A stretch of DNA of 64,000 bases from Epiperipatus broadwayi. Its lineage: Eukaryota > Onychophora > Udeonychophora > Euonychophora > Peripatidae. Position 1 is the first letter of the stretch; the number at the start of each line of letters is the position of its first letter. Position numbers and translations under genes: made by a program. Positions 1-10,954 of the stretch are shown in pieces. The notes beneath the pieces were generated by a model, which worked only from the letters and a program-made list of their open reading frames with translations, was not told the DNA's origin and did no database searches. The stretch spans positions 992,001 to 1,056,000 of the forward strand of contig JAQFVV010012498.1 of the NCBI GenBank assembly GCA_028023455.1, read 5' to 3'.

Positions 1-160
1 TTTAACTATAACTTTTATTTTTCTATTTTAAAGAATGGCTCTTTAATTAAATTTTACCTATAACTTTTTTCTCTCTAAAAGTTTCTACATGTACATATGT
101 GTATATAAGAAAATATAAACATACATATACATAACATTAGTGAATGAAGCTTATATATTG

Positions 161-2217
161 TGACAGTCAGATGATGAATGTTGGTTTAACCCAGTTCGAA
201 TACTAGGCGAAAGTACCTCGAGGTTCACCCATACGCGAGATATTAAATTAAGAATACTATGACCTCTGCCCTATTCGCTTATTCTCGAGGCTAACTATGA
301 ACCAACAACATTATCTGAGACACGCATGAATTATTTTCTCACCGGCCCAAACTAGCATCAGAAGAGAAACATGGATGGGAACACCTACGGAGCTAAATAG
401 GTAAATGTGCAATAAAAGTACTAAGAAACATGTGTTTTGCGTGCCTGGATCATTGGAAAAGTAACACAAAGCATTAGAATAAAATTAGCAAACTCAAGCT
501 TGTTAGTTAAATAAGATATTTAATTAATGATTTGAAAATAATATAGATTTAATGGCCTCCGCTATTCCCCTAAATTAATGAAACAAACTAATTAGACAAT
601 ATAAACAGATTAAACGATATAATATTTTTGCGGTCTAGGTCTTTTCTTCCTAATTTTAATAAAATTGTCAACTCGAATCTCCTCGATAAAGTACAATAAT
701 AAAAATCTTTCGCAAAGCATTTTCTAATTGCTTTGTGCTAAAAACAGAGTTTAAAAATTATTTAAGACGTATATATAGCTAAATCACATATACGTAATAA
801 GCTAATGGCGAACAAAAAAGGCGTTATCGAGGAGATAAAGTTGGCAAACAAAGGAAACTTACTCGTCTGGAATTTAGAAACATAAATAAAATTGGAAAGA
901 GATTTTAAATGAAAAGATTAACTTTTAAACTTAACCGCAATGGAATACCAAATATTTATACATGTTAGTAATGAAGAATAGCGAAGGAAAAAGGGTTAAA
1001 TATATAGATAGATGATCACGCAATATATATATATCTAAGACTAGTCTAATAAAAAATGGTTACATTACAAATATAATTAAATACAACATTTCAGAAATAT
1101 AATTCAGTGAAGCACTTAAAAAAGGTATGAACAAAAAAGGGTAGAAAGTAAATAGTTCAATGGAGGAGAGATATGATTACCGTCCTGGTTCCTTGGTCAT
1201 GTTTCCTACGGCATTCGTGGCTTGATCTGTCCATCGATAGGTATTTGTCCGGACAAGGAAAGTGGAAATAAGGAGCATGCTTTTACGAAAAGTCCTACAG
1301 ACACGGCTCAGAGTTCAGATGACTATTGAGTGGATACTATGGCATTTTGATGGTATTTAGGAACCTCGGCGATAGGCAAAGCTTTTTGCCTAGCCAAGCA
1401 TAGTAGAATCCATCAAATTTATATGACTTTTAGCTTGTAGCATGTTCAAACTTCTCCGTGATTTTGAAGATGACAGTTGTATAACTTTTTGGAATAAAAT
1501 CTCAACAAGCAAAAGCAAAATCTGAAAGAGTTCGCCCAAAGAGAAATCTGAATGCAATCTTCAAAGGAAAATCTGAATGCCTAGTCTTTTGTTCACTCTC
1601 CTATTTATAACTTTTTTGTAGGCTACCTTCTATTGTTTGTATGATCTTAGATCTTGATAAGCCCACCCACACTCCTTTGTTTCAAGGTAACATTTTCTAA
1701 AAATAACTTTTACTTTTTTCTTCTAAATTTCTTTCTTTAAAGTTTGAATTTTATTAATTAAAAAAGAAAGAGAAAGCCATCTTTAATTTGCCTTGAATGG
1801 GCTAACTAATTACAAGCATACATTCTTTTAGAAAATGTTGGTGGGCTTATCTCAAAATAAATCATACGCCATATTTTAACAAGATTTTAAAAAAAAAATA
1901 TATTATTTCTTTTAATAAAATAAGCATTTTATTTCAGCAGAATTTTGCATTAACTCATATATATACTCTTGATGTATATATATGTTTGACTAATAGGTTT
2001 TACAAGTAATTTTTATTAACAGAAATTTAATCTTTGAATGGAATTTATTTAACACAAAATATTTAAATGTAAATACAAATTTAATAAACATAATTAATTT
2101 TAGCTTTAATGCAAAACCCTGCTGATATTGGACTATAAACTTAATTCAGGCCTACAATACTAATTAAGTTTATAGGAGGCTGTGAAGCATGGATCGGACT
2201 TCAGATCCACTGCTTCA
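161..2217 (-). repeat. 3' LTR of the minus-strand retrotransposon
   Basis: Direct repeat of 5991-8035 with matching ends. Next to its inner boundary, read on the minus strand, is a short purine stretch (ttgggaaa just before TGAAGCA) that could be the polypurine tract. Inside, 1657-1700 and 1827-1850 are inverted copies of each other (gataagcccacc...aacattttctaaaa against ttttagaaaatgttggtgggcttatc), a hairpin also present in the other LTR at about 7480-7680. Confidence 0.88.
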
Positions 2218-2541
2218 TTTCCCAATAGTTAGTGAGCAAAAAAAAAATGTTAAAAAAAAATGCTGTTGCTTCAGGTCAGAGGTAAAAATTTTGTGCCAGG
2301 TGAGTTCAAGCCTACTCTTTATTTGCTGTAATATTTAATTTGTTACTGACTAACAGTCTTTCTTTCTTTTACTATATAACTAACGGTTTATCCATAATTC
2401 AATCTCCTATATCTTAAATCGAGTCCGTGTTGTTTTTAGTCTAACAAGTTATATTTATCTTTTTAATTTCTAATTTTTCCAAGGTCCGGTGGTAAGCAAG
2501 GTTTTATGTTTGTAGCATTATACTGTCTTTGTATGCTGTGA

Positions 2542-3324
2542 CTATCTTTCAACCGAAAAACATTTTCTCCACACTTCTTTTTTTAACGCATATGGACCTT
2601 TATATATTGGGGAAAACTTTTTAACTTTCCTCCACGCTTTACTACTTGGCCTCAGATCTCTCAGCCATGCTTGCTTCCTTTGCCTGAATTGATATTGGTG
2701 GTTTCGTTTTGTCTTCCGATGCAGCACTGCCCGTCTTAATCGTTCGCTTGCGATCTTTTCTTGCTCAGTCATGTTCTGGACTTGGAGACAGATTTTCAAG
2801 CTATCAAGGTGGTGTCTAGGGTTCCCACCCGGTTCTTCTCTAAAACATTTTATATTGCCAATCTTTGCCACAGGAGTTATAGTATTGATTACTGTTGCAG
2901 TAAAGATTTCACTGCCTTTTTGCGCCTGGATTTGGTTCAACAGCTGTTGATCGTTTTTTTTACTATCCTCATTCATTTGTCCAGAGAGATCTGACTGGTG
3001 AGTGGCTTCGCCTGTTTCATAATCACTCGACGATTTCATATCAGTGTCGTCTTGTTTTTGAGTATCATATTCTGGTGACGCTTCTGTTGCAATACTCTGT
3101 TCTTGATGGAGTTCCATATGTGCCTCCAAACGGTCCAATGTTTGTGATGTAATTTTCATAACTTCTTGGAACATGGTCATCATCATTTTTGTTTTTTCCC
3201 TCATTTCTTTGATGAGAGCTTCCAAGTTATACTTTTGATCATTATGAGTATATGTTGCCATATTTGGAAGCTTGAGCACTACCTTCTCACTGTCATAAAC
3301 TTCGCCTCTTGTCTGTTCTTCCAT
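2542..3324 (-). CDS. Chimeric Gag-like/integrase C-terminus ORF, 260 aa
   Basis: An uninterrupted 260-codon frame starts with ATG at 3324 and ends next to the 3' LTR. Residues about 1-80 are charged and Met/Glu/Lys rich with coiled-coil character, as in retroelement Gag N-termini. Residues about 80-135 are acidic and polar. About 155-190 contains a Gag-like stretch (NPRHHLDSLKICLQ). From about residue 190 it resembles the end of a Ty3-like integrase: ERLRRA, a basic stretch, then KVKKFSPIYKGPY, the GPY/F module. Everything normally between these parts is missing, so an internal deletion has joined gag to the end of pol in frame. I infer a non-autonomous derivative; whether the fusion protein is made or used is unknown. 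No zinc knuckle is visible. Confidence 0.7.
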   Translation of the reverse strand: MEEQTRGEVYDSEKVVLKLPNMATYTHNDQKYNLEALIKEMREKTKMMMTMFQEVMKITSQTLDRLEAHMELHQEQSIATEASPEYDTQKQDDTDMKSSSDYETGEATHQSDLSGQMNEDSKKNDQQLLNQIQAQKGSEIFTATVINTITPVAKIGNIKCFREEPGGNPRHHLDSLKICLQVQNMTEQEKIASERLRRAVLHRKTKRNHQYQFRQRKQAWLRDLRPSSKAWRKVKKFSPIYKGPYALKKEVWRKCFSVER

Positions 3325-5990
3325 TTTTGCCTAATATTGGCTATTTTGTTATATAACAATCCCACCTTATTTGTAAAATGTATTTTAGTCTTTTTATAAA
3401 CAATCTAGATACCTATATTTTATCACACATATCTAGGAGCTAGATCCTTCTGTATATAAAAAAAATTTAGTTCTTTCTAAATTAAGTCAGTATTCTATGT
3501 TCCAACTATCTGTTTTATTTATATGTTTTCAGAAATTAATTTTGCCTACCTCACGAGGTCCTATCTTAAATCTATGCCTATATGTATCTGTTTGTACATG
3601 AAAAAAAAAAAAATCCTGCCATGTCTGTTTTTAATATTTATTTATACTACATATTATTCTCCTCACTTTACTTTATTTATTGTTATATTTCATTAAAATG
3701 TCATTACTAAGTTGTCACAATACAATTAAAATAATACACTTACAGCTTGACCTGGCTTTCTCTGACACCTGAAACAACTAAAAATGCATTTACATTAATA
3801 TACAAGTATATATATATCACAAGGAATATGTGAGCAAAATATACATGTCATGTTTAAAAATTATTTTGGCTCACTACGCATACATTTTTATTTTGATCAT
3901 CTACCTCCTATGTTTGTTTATTTGTAATCCGATATGAGAGATTGCACTTGCCGACAAATTTATTTGATAAGGGCGCCAGTCGACAAGACAATGGCCATAT
4001 CAAATATACATATTAATGGATAATGATCCAAGCACACATTGATAAGGATTATAAAGTTTAAATGCAATTAAAATTTATTTTGATTTTCACTTCATTTTCA
4101 AAAAAAAAAATCTCTGCATGAATAAGTAAATGGTATTCTAAATGACAATATTAATTACGTCTCAGATGTATACAACTCAGTAAAGTAACATGTCTGACCT
4201 GGGTTCGAAACCAGTTACCAATTTTGGTCAAGACACACAAAAAAAACAATTTAAACAGCTTAAAGTACGATTAACAAAACAAAATATACACAAAAAATTA
4301 AAAATAAAAGCAAAATCTCATGATAACCGCCACTCCGAATTATGAACCTGGGATCGAAACCAACTACCATTTTGGTCACAACCCGAAATAGATTAACAAT
4401 TATCAAGCAATTTTACAGAATTACGCATTGAGATCAAAAACTGTTTAAAAACATTTATATAAAAACGGGTTTTACCGAACTATAACGAGTTGTATACCAT
4501 ATACACCCATATATATGAATATATACTTCATTAAATATGCATATATATGGCTACATATAAATACACAAACAGATATACCTACATAAATATTTTTTTCTTA
4601 TCATGTACATGATTTTATTAGAAAGATTTGTCATATTGCAGACCGCGTACTCCTATTATTTCAGGCTAGTAAACGCTGGTCGCAAATACAACACGGAAGC
4701 AATGATTGCAGACATAGACCTATTATTTCAGGCTACTCAGCAATCCTAAACTCTAAAGTGTAAGGGGTCTTCACCAAAAACGATCATTCAAAAACAAGGG
4801 CTTCACCTAACGGTTACTCAAAAAGGTCTTCACCTAACGGTTACTCAATAAATGATTCAATAGCATAATCCAAATTGAGAAAAAAAAATCTTACTAAAGG
4901 TAGCTGACATATATGTTATACAAAAATATATCATATATATCTTTATTAAAACGAACATAACACATTTACTTTTTATAAAGTTGAAAATTAAGTTTGCTAT
5001 TATTGAAACAAAACTTATTTTATATATATTGTTTGCACGGAAACGTAATTTCAAAATATTTAAAAGTGAAAAAAAAAATTTTGCATGATTAAAATTATTC
5101 ATTACATTAAAGAAACGAAACGCAGAGAAAGTGAAAAAATATTTGCTAACACCGTACGTTGACACATGTTAATTTGAAGTTATCAAACTTTTTGATCTTA
5201 GAAAAAATTTCTACTAACGGAAAAAATGTTATCTATTAGATCTTTACAAAAATTTATACAAACGGAAAAAACATTTTATTATCTATTTGTACTTTTTACT
5301 AAAATATTAACACTACCGAATATACACTATATATCGAACAACATTATTACATCAAAACTTCTCATATTTAAGCAATACTAACTAACAAAGTACGAAAGCT
5401 ATTTTAAGGGAGGGCGGGTGGGTATGTATTTGACACTTCCGCCTCATCGAAGTTATATACTTTGATATTTTATTCTCATTATATATATAAAAAAAACAAC
5501 TAATGGAGTGTTAACTTTTCTAACTGTAAAACATTCATTTTAACAATTTAAACCTCGGGAAAACTTTTTTTTACCTTATACACATTTAACTTTTTTAATT
5601 AATCCAACAAAAATAACATCTGGCTCACATTAGGAAACAAAACTCGGAAAAATTATACATATATTTTTATATAAATATATTAGACTAAAACAAACTTCTC
5701 AGGGTACTAATTTTTAATTTAAAAAATGACATTCGTCCCGTGGCGACAAACTCGAAGCAAAAATTTTTACGTATAACTAACAATTATTTCTTGTTATTTA
5801 AAAAAAAACATTATATATATGTGTACAAACCCGAGGAAAAAAAAATTCTACATATATATTATTCATTAATTTAAAACAGAAAAAAAAACATTATACACAC
5901 ATACAAATGTTATACAGGGCATTGCAGGTTATGGAAATTTCGAATAGCCACACGATGGTTACCAGAATGCGGGGAAAAAAAAATTTAAAG
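3325..5990 (-). other. Long non-coding leader of the retrotransposon
   Basis: About 2.7 kb between the 5' LTR and the ORF with no convincing coding frame. It contains short local duplications: ggtcttcacctaacggttac repeats near 4768-4850, a repeat of cctattatttcaggcta near 4650 and 4718, and a duplicated aaacggaaaaaa block near 5210-5270. Two related segments at 4196-4235 and 4340-4378 contain ggttcgaaacc and ggatcgaaacc; the first matches the pol III B-box consensus. No A-box at normal spacing is obvious, so I do not call a tRNA. Confidence 0.6.
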
Positions 5991-8035
5991 TGACAGTCAG
6001 CTGATGTATGTTGGTTTAACCCAGTTCGAATACCAGGCGAAAGTACCTCGAGGCCACCCATACGCGAGATATTAAATCAAGAATACTATGACCTCTGCCC
6101 TATTCGCCTATTCTTGAGGCTAACTATGAACCAACAACATTATCTGAGACACGCATAAACTATTTTCTCACTAGCCTAAACTAGCATCAGAAGAGAAACA
6201 TGGACGGGAACACCTACAAAGCTAAATAGGTAAATGTGCAATAAAAGTACTAAGAAACATGTGTTTTGCGTGCCTGGATCATTGGAAAAGTAGCATAAAG
6301 CATTAGAATAAAATTAGCAAACTCAAGCTTGTTAGTTAAATAAGATATTTAATTAATGATTTGAAAATAATATAGATTTAATGGCCTCCGCTATTCCCCT
6401 AAATTAATGAAACAAACTAATTAGACAATAAAAACAGATTAAACGATATAATATTTTTGCGGTCTAGATCTTTTCTTCCCAATTTTAATAAAATTGTCAA
6501 CTCGAATCTCCTCGATAAAGTACAATAATAAAAATCTTTCGCAAAGCATTTTCTAATTGCTTTGCACTAAAAACAGAGTTTAAAAATTATTTAAGACGTA
6601 TATAGCTAAATCAGATAAACGTAATAAGCTAATGACGAACAAAAGAGGCGTTATCGAGGAGATAAAGTTGGCAAACAAAGGAAACTTACTCGTCTGGAAT
6701 TTAGAAACATAAATAAAATTGGAAAGAGATTTTAAATGAAAAAATTCACTTTTAAACTTAACCGCAATGGAATATCAAATATTTATACATGTTAGTAATG
6801 AAGAATAGCGAAGGAAAAAGGGTTAAATATATAGATAGATGATCACGCAATATATATATCTAAGACTAGTCTAATAAAAAATGGTTACATTACAAATATA
6901 ATTAAATACAACATTTCAAAAATATAATTCAGTGGAGCACTTAAAAAAGGTATGAACAAAAAAGGGTAGAAAGTAAATAGTTCAATGGAGGAGAGATATG
7001 ATTACCGTCCTGGTTCCTTGGTCATGTTTCCTACGGTGTTCATGGCTTGATCCGTCCATCGATAGGTATTTGTCCGGACAAGGAAAGTGGAAATAAGTAG
7101 CATGCTTTTACGAAAAGTCCTACAGACAAGGCACAGAGTTCAGATGACTATTGAGTGGATACTACGGTATTTTGATGGTATTTAGGAACCTCGGCAATAG
7201 GCAAAGCTTTTTCCCTAACCAAGCATAGTAGAATCCATCAAATTCATATGACTTTTAGCTTGTAGCATGTTCAAACTTCTCCGTGATTTTGAAGATGACA
7301 GTTGTATAACTTTTTGAAATAAAATCTCAACAAGCAAAAGCAAAATCTGAAAGAGTTCTCCCAAAGAGAAATCTGAATGCAATCTTCAAAGGAAAATCTG
7401 AATGCCTAGTCTTTTGTTCACTCTCCTATTTATAACTTTTTTGTAAGCTACCTTCTATTGTTTGTATGATCTTAGATCTTGATAAGCCCACCCACACTCC
7501 TTTGTTTCAAGGCAACATTTTCTAAAAATAACTTTTACTTTTTTCTTCTAAATTTCTTTCTTTAAAGTTTGAATTTTATTAATTAAAAAAGAAAGAGAAA
7601 GCCATCTTTAATTTGCTTTGAATGGGCTAATTAATTACAAGCATACATTCTTTTAGAAAATGTTGGTGGGCTTATCTCAAAATAAATTATACGCATATTT
7701 TAACAAGAAAAACTATATTATTATTTCTTTTAATAAAATAAGCATTTTATTTCAGCAGAATTTTGCATTAACTCATATATATACTCTTAATGTATATATA
7801 TGTTTGACTAATAGGTTTCACAAGTAATTTTTATTAACAGAAATTTAATCTTTGAATGGAATTTATTTAACACGAAATATTTAAATGTAAATACAAATTT
7901 AATAAACATAATTAATTTTAGCTTTAATGCAAAACCTTGCTGATATTGGACTATAAACTTAATTCAGGCCTACAATACTAATTAAGTTTATGGGAGGCTG
8001 TGAAGCATGGATTGGACTTCAGATCCATTGCTTCA
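5991..8035 (-). repeat. 5' LTR of the minus-strand retrotransposon
   Basis: Direct repeat of 161-2217. Shared landmarks include the plus-strand outer end tgacagtcag, the block around gttggtttaacccagttcg, and the end agatccattgcttca. It should hold the promoter and the RNA start and end sites, but I cannot place a TATA box confidently in such AT-rich DNA. Relative to the left copy it has scattered substitutions and small indels, denser in the first 260 bases. Confidence 0.88.
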
Positions 8036-8168
8036 ATATAAAATGCATGCATAGTAAGAGAAAAAAATCTGAGTTTCTGCAATAGTAGATGATTGCAATA
8101 GAATGCAAATTAGATGTGCTAATATAAATAAAAAAATATTAAAGAATTACACATTTTAGTGAAATTTA

Positions 8169-8614
8169 TATATATATGTAACTCAAACAGGAATTAATTG
8201 AAACTTCCAATGAGTTATATATCATTTTCAAGTTTTTTTTTTTAAAACCTGAGCCAACTGATGAGTGCTGGTTCAGCATGAAATGTGTATCTTGGGGATT
8301 ATTTATTCCTTTCATGTCTTTGGTTAAATATTTCAGTAGTTAGTGTTGGAATAGAAATATGAAATATATTTAAATATATATTATATAAAGTTAAGCTTAA
8401 ATATCTTTAAAAAAATAACCCTACTGTATATATGAAGTTAATTTGTAGAATGTGCTATATGGATTAATTGGAAAAGTACATATTTCTAATGTATCTATAG
8501 TGTGAGAGGCTGGTCTGATTTCTGAGTTAATGGATGGTAAAAAAAAAGATAAACTGGCAAATGTTATATAATTCATTGGAAGTTTCAGTTACTTCCCGTT
8601 CAAGTTACATATAA
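8169..8614. repeat. Inverted repeat enclosing a hammerhead motif
   Basis: Arms 8169-8222 and 8564-8614 are about 50 bp each and about 85% complementary by eye; the loop of about 340 bases contains the motif at 8251-8298. It may be a degenerate fold-back retroelement comparable to those at 31 and 37 kb, but of unrelated sequence. Confidence 0.6.
8251..8298 (+). ncRNA. Hammerhead ribozyme motif, type I, short stem III
   Basis: The full core is present: CUGAUGA at 8258-8264 and GAAA at 8280-8283. Stem II (gugcug/cagcau) pairs over six base pairs with loop GUU. Stem III is two base pairs (AU/AU) with tetraloop GUGU, followed by cleavage site AUC ending at 8291. Stem I begins with CCAA (8254-8257) against UUGG (8292-8295); further pairing is poor, so self-cleavage may be weak. 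A very short stem III with an open stem I is the form known from animal Penelope-like elements and retrozymes. The core match is seen directly; activity is inferred. Confidence 0.75.
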
Positions 8615-9239
8615 TCTGATCTATTTATTATATACTGGAATATATATAATGTACTTACTCTGCAGATTGATGGATTTTCAATTACAATTTATATATAATG
8701 ATGCAGTCAAAAATACAAATTTTTTATCAAGAAAATAAAATACTATGTATTAAAATTTTATATATAGAACAAAACTTGTTATTATTTATTTAATTAAAAA
8801 AATTTAAAGAAAAAGTATTCAATTAAAATGATAAAATAGGAAAATATAAATAAAGGTAATGTTTAAAATATTTAGTTGATTTAAAAATGTAAAATAAATA
8901 AATTAAAAAAAAACAACAACATTTTTATGAATAATACATTTTAAAATAGAATTTTTATACATATTAGTAAGATATAATACCTATTTTTTTTTCAATTTTT
9001 AGAAATATAATAATGTTTGACTAAAATTATATTATTATTCCTTTGACAAAGACCATAAATAATAATTAAATATTGGATATAAAAGCAGCAATTTATTTAT
9101 ATTTAATAGATTTCAGAAGGTAATAAATTTCAAAGTTTTTAAACAAAATGGTGATAAGAAATCTGAATCAAGTTTGCAATGTATAAATAAAAATTTTTTT
9201 TTTGTATCGAAACTATTAAAAATATTCTAATCATTTAAT

Positions 9240-9660
9240 ATATAGGGTATATGAGCAAGGGTATATGAGCACAGACTTTCACATGACCCACCACTCTCCA
9301 CACTATCTCATAACACTGATACACTTGAACACATATATGTTGAAAAGATAAATAATCACCAATATATGTATTTCATGCTAAACCAGCAATCATCAGTTGG
9401 TCCAGATTACCATCTCTACACATATATGCTATAAGTGCTCACATATATATTAAGATAGCCAAACCTCATACTTTAATGGACAGGCTTCAATCTACTCCAT
9501 ACTCCAACTCTTCAATTGTCCATCCAATTGAAAATCTGATGATGGAATGCTTTAAGGCCACCCTGAGGCCGAGATTCTTGTCACACCCATGTTAACCTAA
9601 GGTCAATCTGACCCCTCATGTACAGGACGTAATCCATTTAATACATATACAAGGGATGGG
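9240..9660 (-). mobile_element. Fragment of a ribozyme-bearing repeat element
   Basis: This block is visibly less AT-rich than its surroundings and contains the minus-strand hammerhead at 9346-9415. Its minus-strand left edge carries a 14-base direct repeat (gggtatatgagca twice, 9246-9273). The block shows no ORF. The hammerhead resembles the plus-strand motif at 8251-8298 (shared CCAACUGAUGA, GCUGGUU, AGCAUGAAAU and GAUUAUUUAU), so both come from one repeat family in opposite orientation. Likely a Penelope-like or retrozyme-like remnant; exact ends not found. Confidence 0.45.
9346..9415 (-). ncRNA. Hammerhead ribozyme, type I, intact core with long stem I
   Basis: Read on the minus strand: CUGAUGA (9396-9390), GAAA (9374-9371), stem II of five base pairs (UGCUG/UAGCA, loop GUU), stem III of two base pairs (AU/AU) with tetraloop ACAU, and cleavage site AUA with the cut between 9363 and 9362. 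Stem I is long and supports the call independently: ACCAA/UUGGU (5 bp), a one-sided bulge, GGUAAUC/GAUUAUU (7 bp, two G-U), one bulged U, then AGAU/AUCU (4 bp). All invariant core bases are present. This architecture is the known minimal type I hammerhead of Penelope-like elements and animal retrozymes. Confidence 0.88.
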
Positions 9661-10547
9661 CAGATATACAATCAAAAATATCAAACCTCTGAAATGATGT
9701 TATGAATTAGTAACAATTGTCAATTGCGAATCAAATAATTTGTCTTTCTTTTATTGCTTGCAGTTAGCTTAAATTGAAATCACTAAAATAAAGAAACTAA
9801 TTTAAAGTCAGGTCTACATAAAAATAAGCAGATAATGCTTGGACTTTTTGGAATTTATAAGCCATTAACTTTAATTGTACAATAAAGGCAAAGGGTGGCT
9901 TACTCCATTTGTAAAACTGTGCTTCTTATTGATGAAAACCAATAGCTAAAAGCTAATCAAAGGATCTGTTGGAACTATCATCTTGTATCAGTTGATTATT
10001 GTATTTACATAGATGACTCTGAATTATAAAGATATGAACTGGATGTTGCTGTCAGAATATTTGTTAAATCAATTCAATTATAGATTTTTTTAAAACCTCT
10101 TCATTTATTTATTTTGTTTTTAATTAAAATGTGCTTTATTTACATACATAATCTATAAAATAAAAAAATATGGATTCAAACATATAAAAAGAAATAAAAA
10201 AATACAGTTTCTTCTATTATATACTGATTTAAATGCAGCACATAACTAATAATTCTTAGTTTTTACACTAAATTTTAATATATAGCTGTATACTTCTTTA
10301 TCGTCTATTACAGATTTCACACATAACCATTTGATTTCTATGCTTAGTAATCTTCTTTATTACATTCAAAAATATGAATAAAAATAAAAAATCATAAGCA
10401 CAATCTCTTTTTTTTACTAATAAAAAATTTCTATGTATTGAAAGACTCAATATAGATATCTAAAGTCAATAAGATTATGCAACAAATCATTTACTCGACA
10501 ATACATTTTCATTTTTAAATCTTTTTTCTCCCTATGTTTTGTTTAAA
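9661..10547. other. AT-rich non-coding stretch
   Basis: No gene, repeat or splice signal stands out. Minus-strand AATAAA-like strings (for example near 10131-10139 and 10350) could serve as poly(A) signals if the host gene ended nearby, but the base composition makes such strings common. Confidence 0.4.
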
Positions 10548-10749
10548 CTACTCTAAAAGCTTTGCCATACTAAAATCTTGCCAATAAGACACTTTCAAAT
10601 AAATATCAATGACAATACTTACTAATGCAACTGAAATTTGAAATATTTGATCATTATTTAAAATATTTTTACTGATGTCTCTAAACAATATAAAGCCAAA
10701 ATATCCATTTATAATCACAGAATGCCAGTTAACATTAGCATAATCTAGA
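10548..10749 (-). CDS. Weak candidate terminal exon
   Basis: On the minus strand, attattgtgtctag is a passable acceptor followed by a frame of about 66 codons ending in TAG at 10548. It would start in phase 1. The peptide includes LNNDQIFQISVALVSIV and ends AKLLE; I recognise nothing. The host-gene exon at 15210 ends in phase 0, so it cannot join directly. Open frames of this length arise by chance here, so this is listed only as a possibility. Confidence 0.2.
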
Positions 10750-10954
10750 CACAATAATATGATTTATATTATTTTGATTCAGCTAGAAGTATTTTATAGT
10801 TGATGCCTAAGAAATTCATTTCTAGTAGATATTGTGTTAATTAATTTTTCCTGATATTCTTAATTTATCTTCAAATTAATAAGATCTCTTGAAATCCTTA
10901 CACTTTTTTGTTATTAATTTAGTTCTCACATCATTAAATTATAATCCAATAGAC

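Larger units (their letters stand above)
161..8035 (-). mobile_element. Non-autonomous LTR retrotransposon, Ty3/Gypsy-like
   Basis: Two direct repeats of about 2.05 kb (161-2217 and 5991-8035) flank a 3.77-kb internal region. The only substantial ORF reads on the minus strand, so the right LTR is the 5' LTR and the left one the 3' LTR. Read on the minus strand each LTR begins TGAAGCA and ends GACTGTCA, the usual TG...CA. The LTRs look about 96-97% alike by eye, so insertion is fairly recent. The internal region lacks protease, reverse transcriptase, RNase H and most of integrase, so the element must depend on another copy for enzymes. Flanks are AT-rich (ttatatattg before, atataaaatg after) and give no convincing target duplication. 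I found no clear tRNA-complementary primer site by eye. Confidence 0.9.
8036..9239. other. AT-rich stretch with inverted repeat around a hammerhead motif
   Basis: No coding sequence. Segments 8169-8222 and 8564-8614 are imperfect inverted copies (catgtaactcaaacagg type against cccgttcaagttacatat, with ttccaatgagttatata against ttatataattcattggaa), and a hammerhead motif lies in the loop. From 8650 to 9240 I see only AT-rich sequence. Confidence 0.5.

Noticed and set aside
2761-2994. Plus-strand 77-codon frames at 2761 and 3166
   Set aside because: They lie antisense within the Gag-integrase fusion ORF and are shadows of it.
4196-4240. tRNA or tRNA-derived SINE based on ggttcgaaacc
   Set aside because: B-box matches but no A-box at proper spacing and no cloverleaf can be drawn.
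4857-5165. 102-codon minus-strand frame in the LTR-element leader
   Set aside because: Composition is driven by AT-rich DNA (Phe/Ile/Asn/Lys), no domain, not in phase with the Gag ORF; taken as chance.
5991-6060. Hammerhead-like string at the LTR outer end (gctgatgtatg...ggcgaaagtacc)
   Set aside because: A9 of the core is not A in one LTR and the other LTR lacks CUGA; stem II does not close next to the core and no stem I partner or cleavage site follows.
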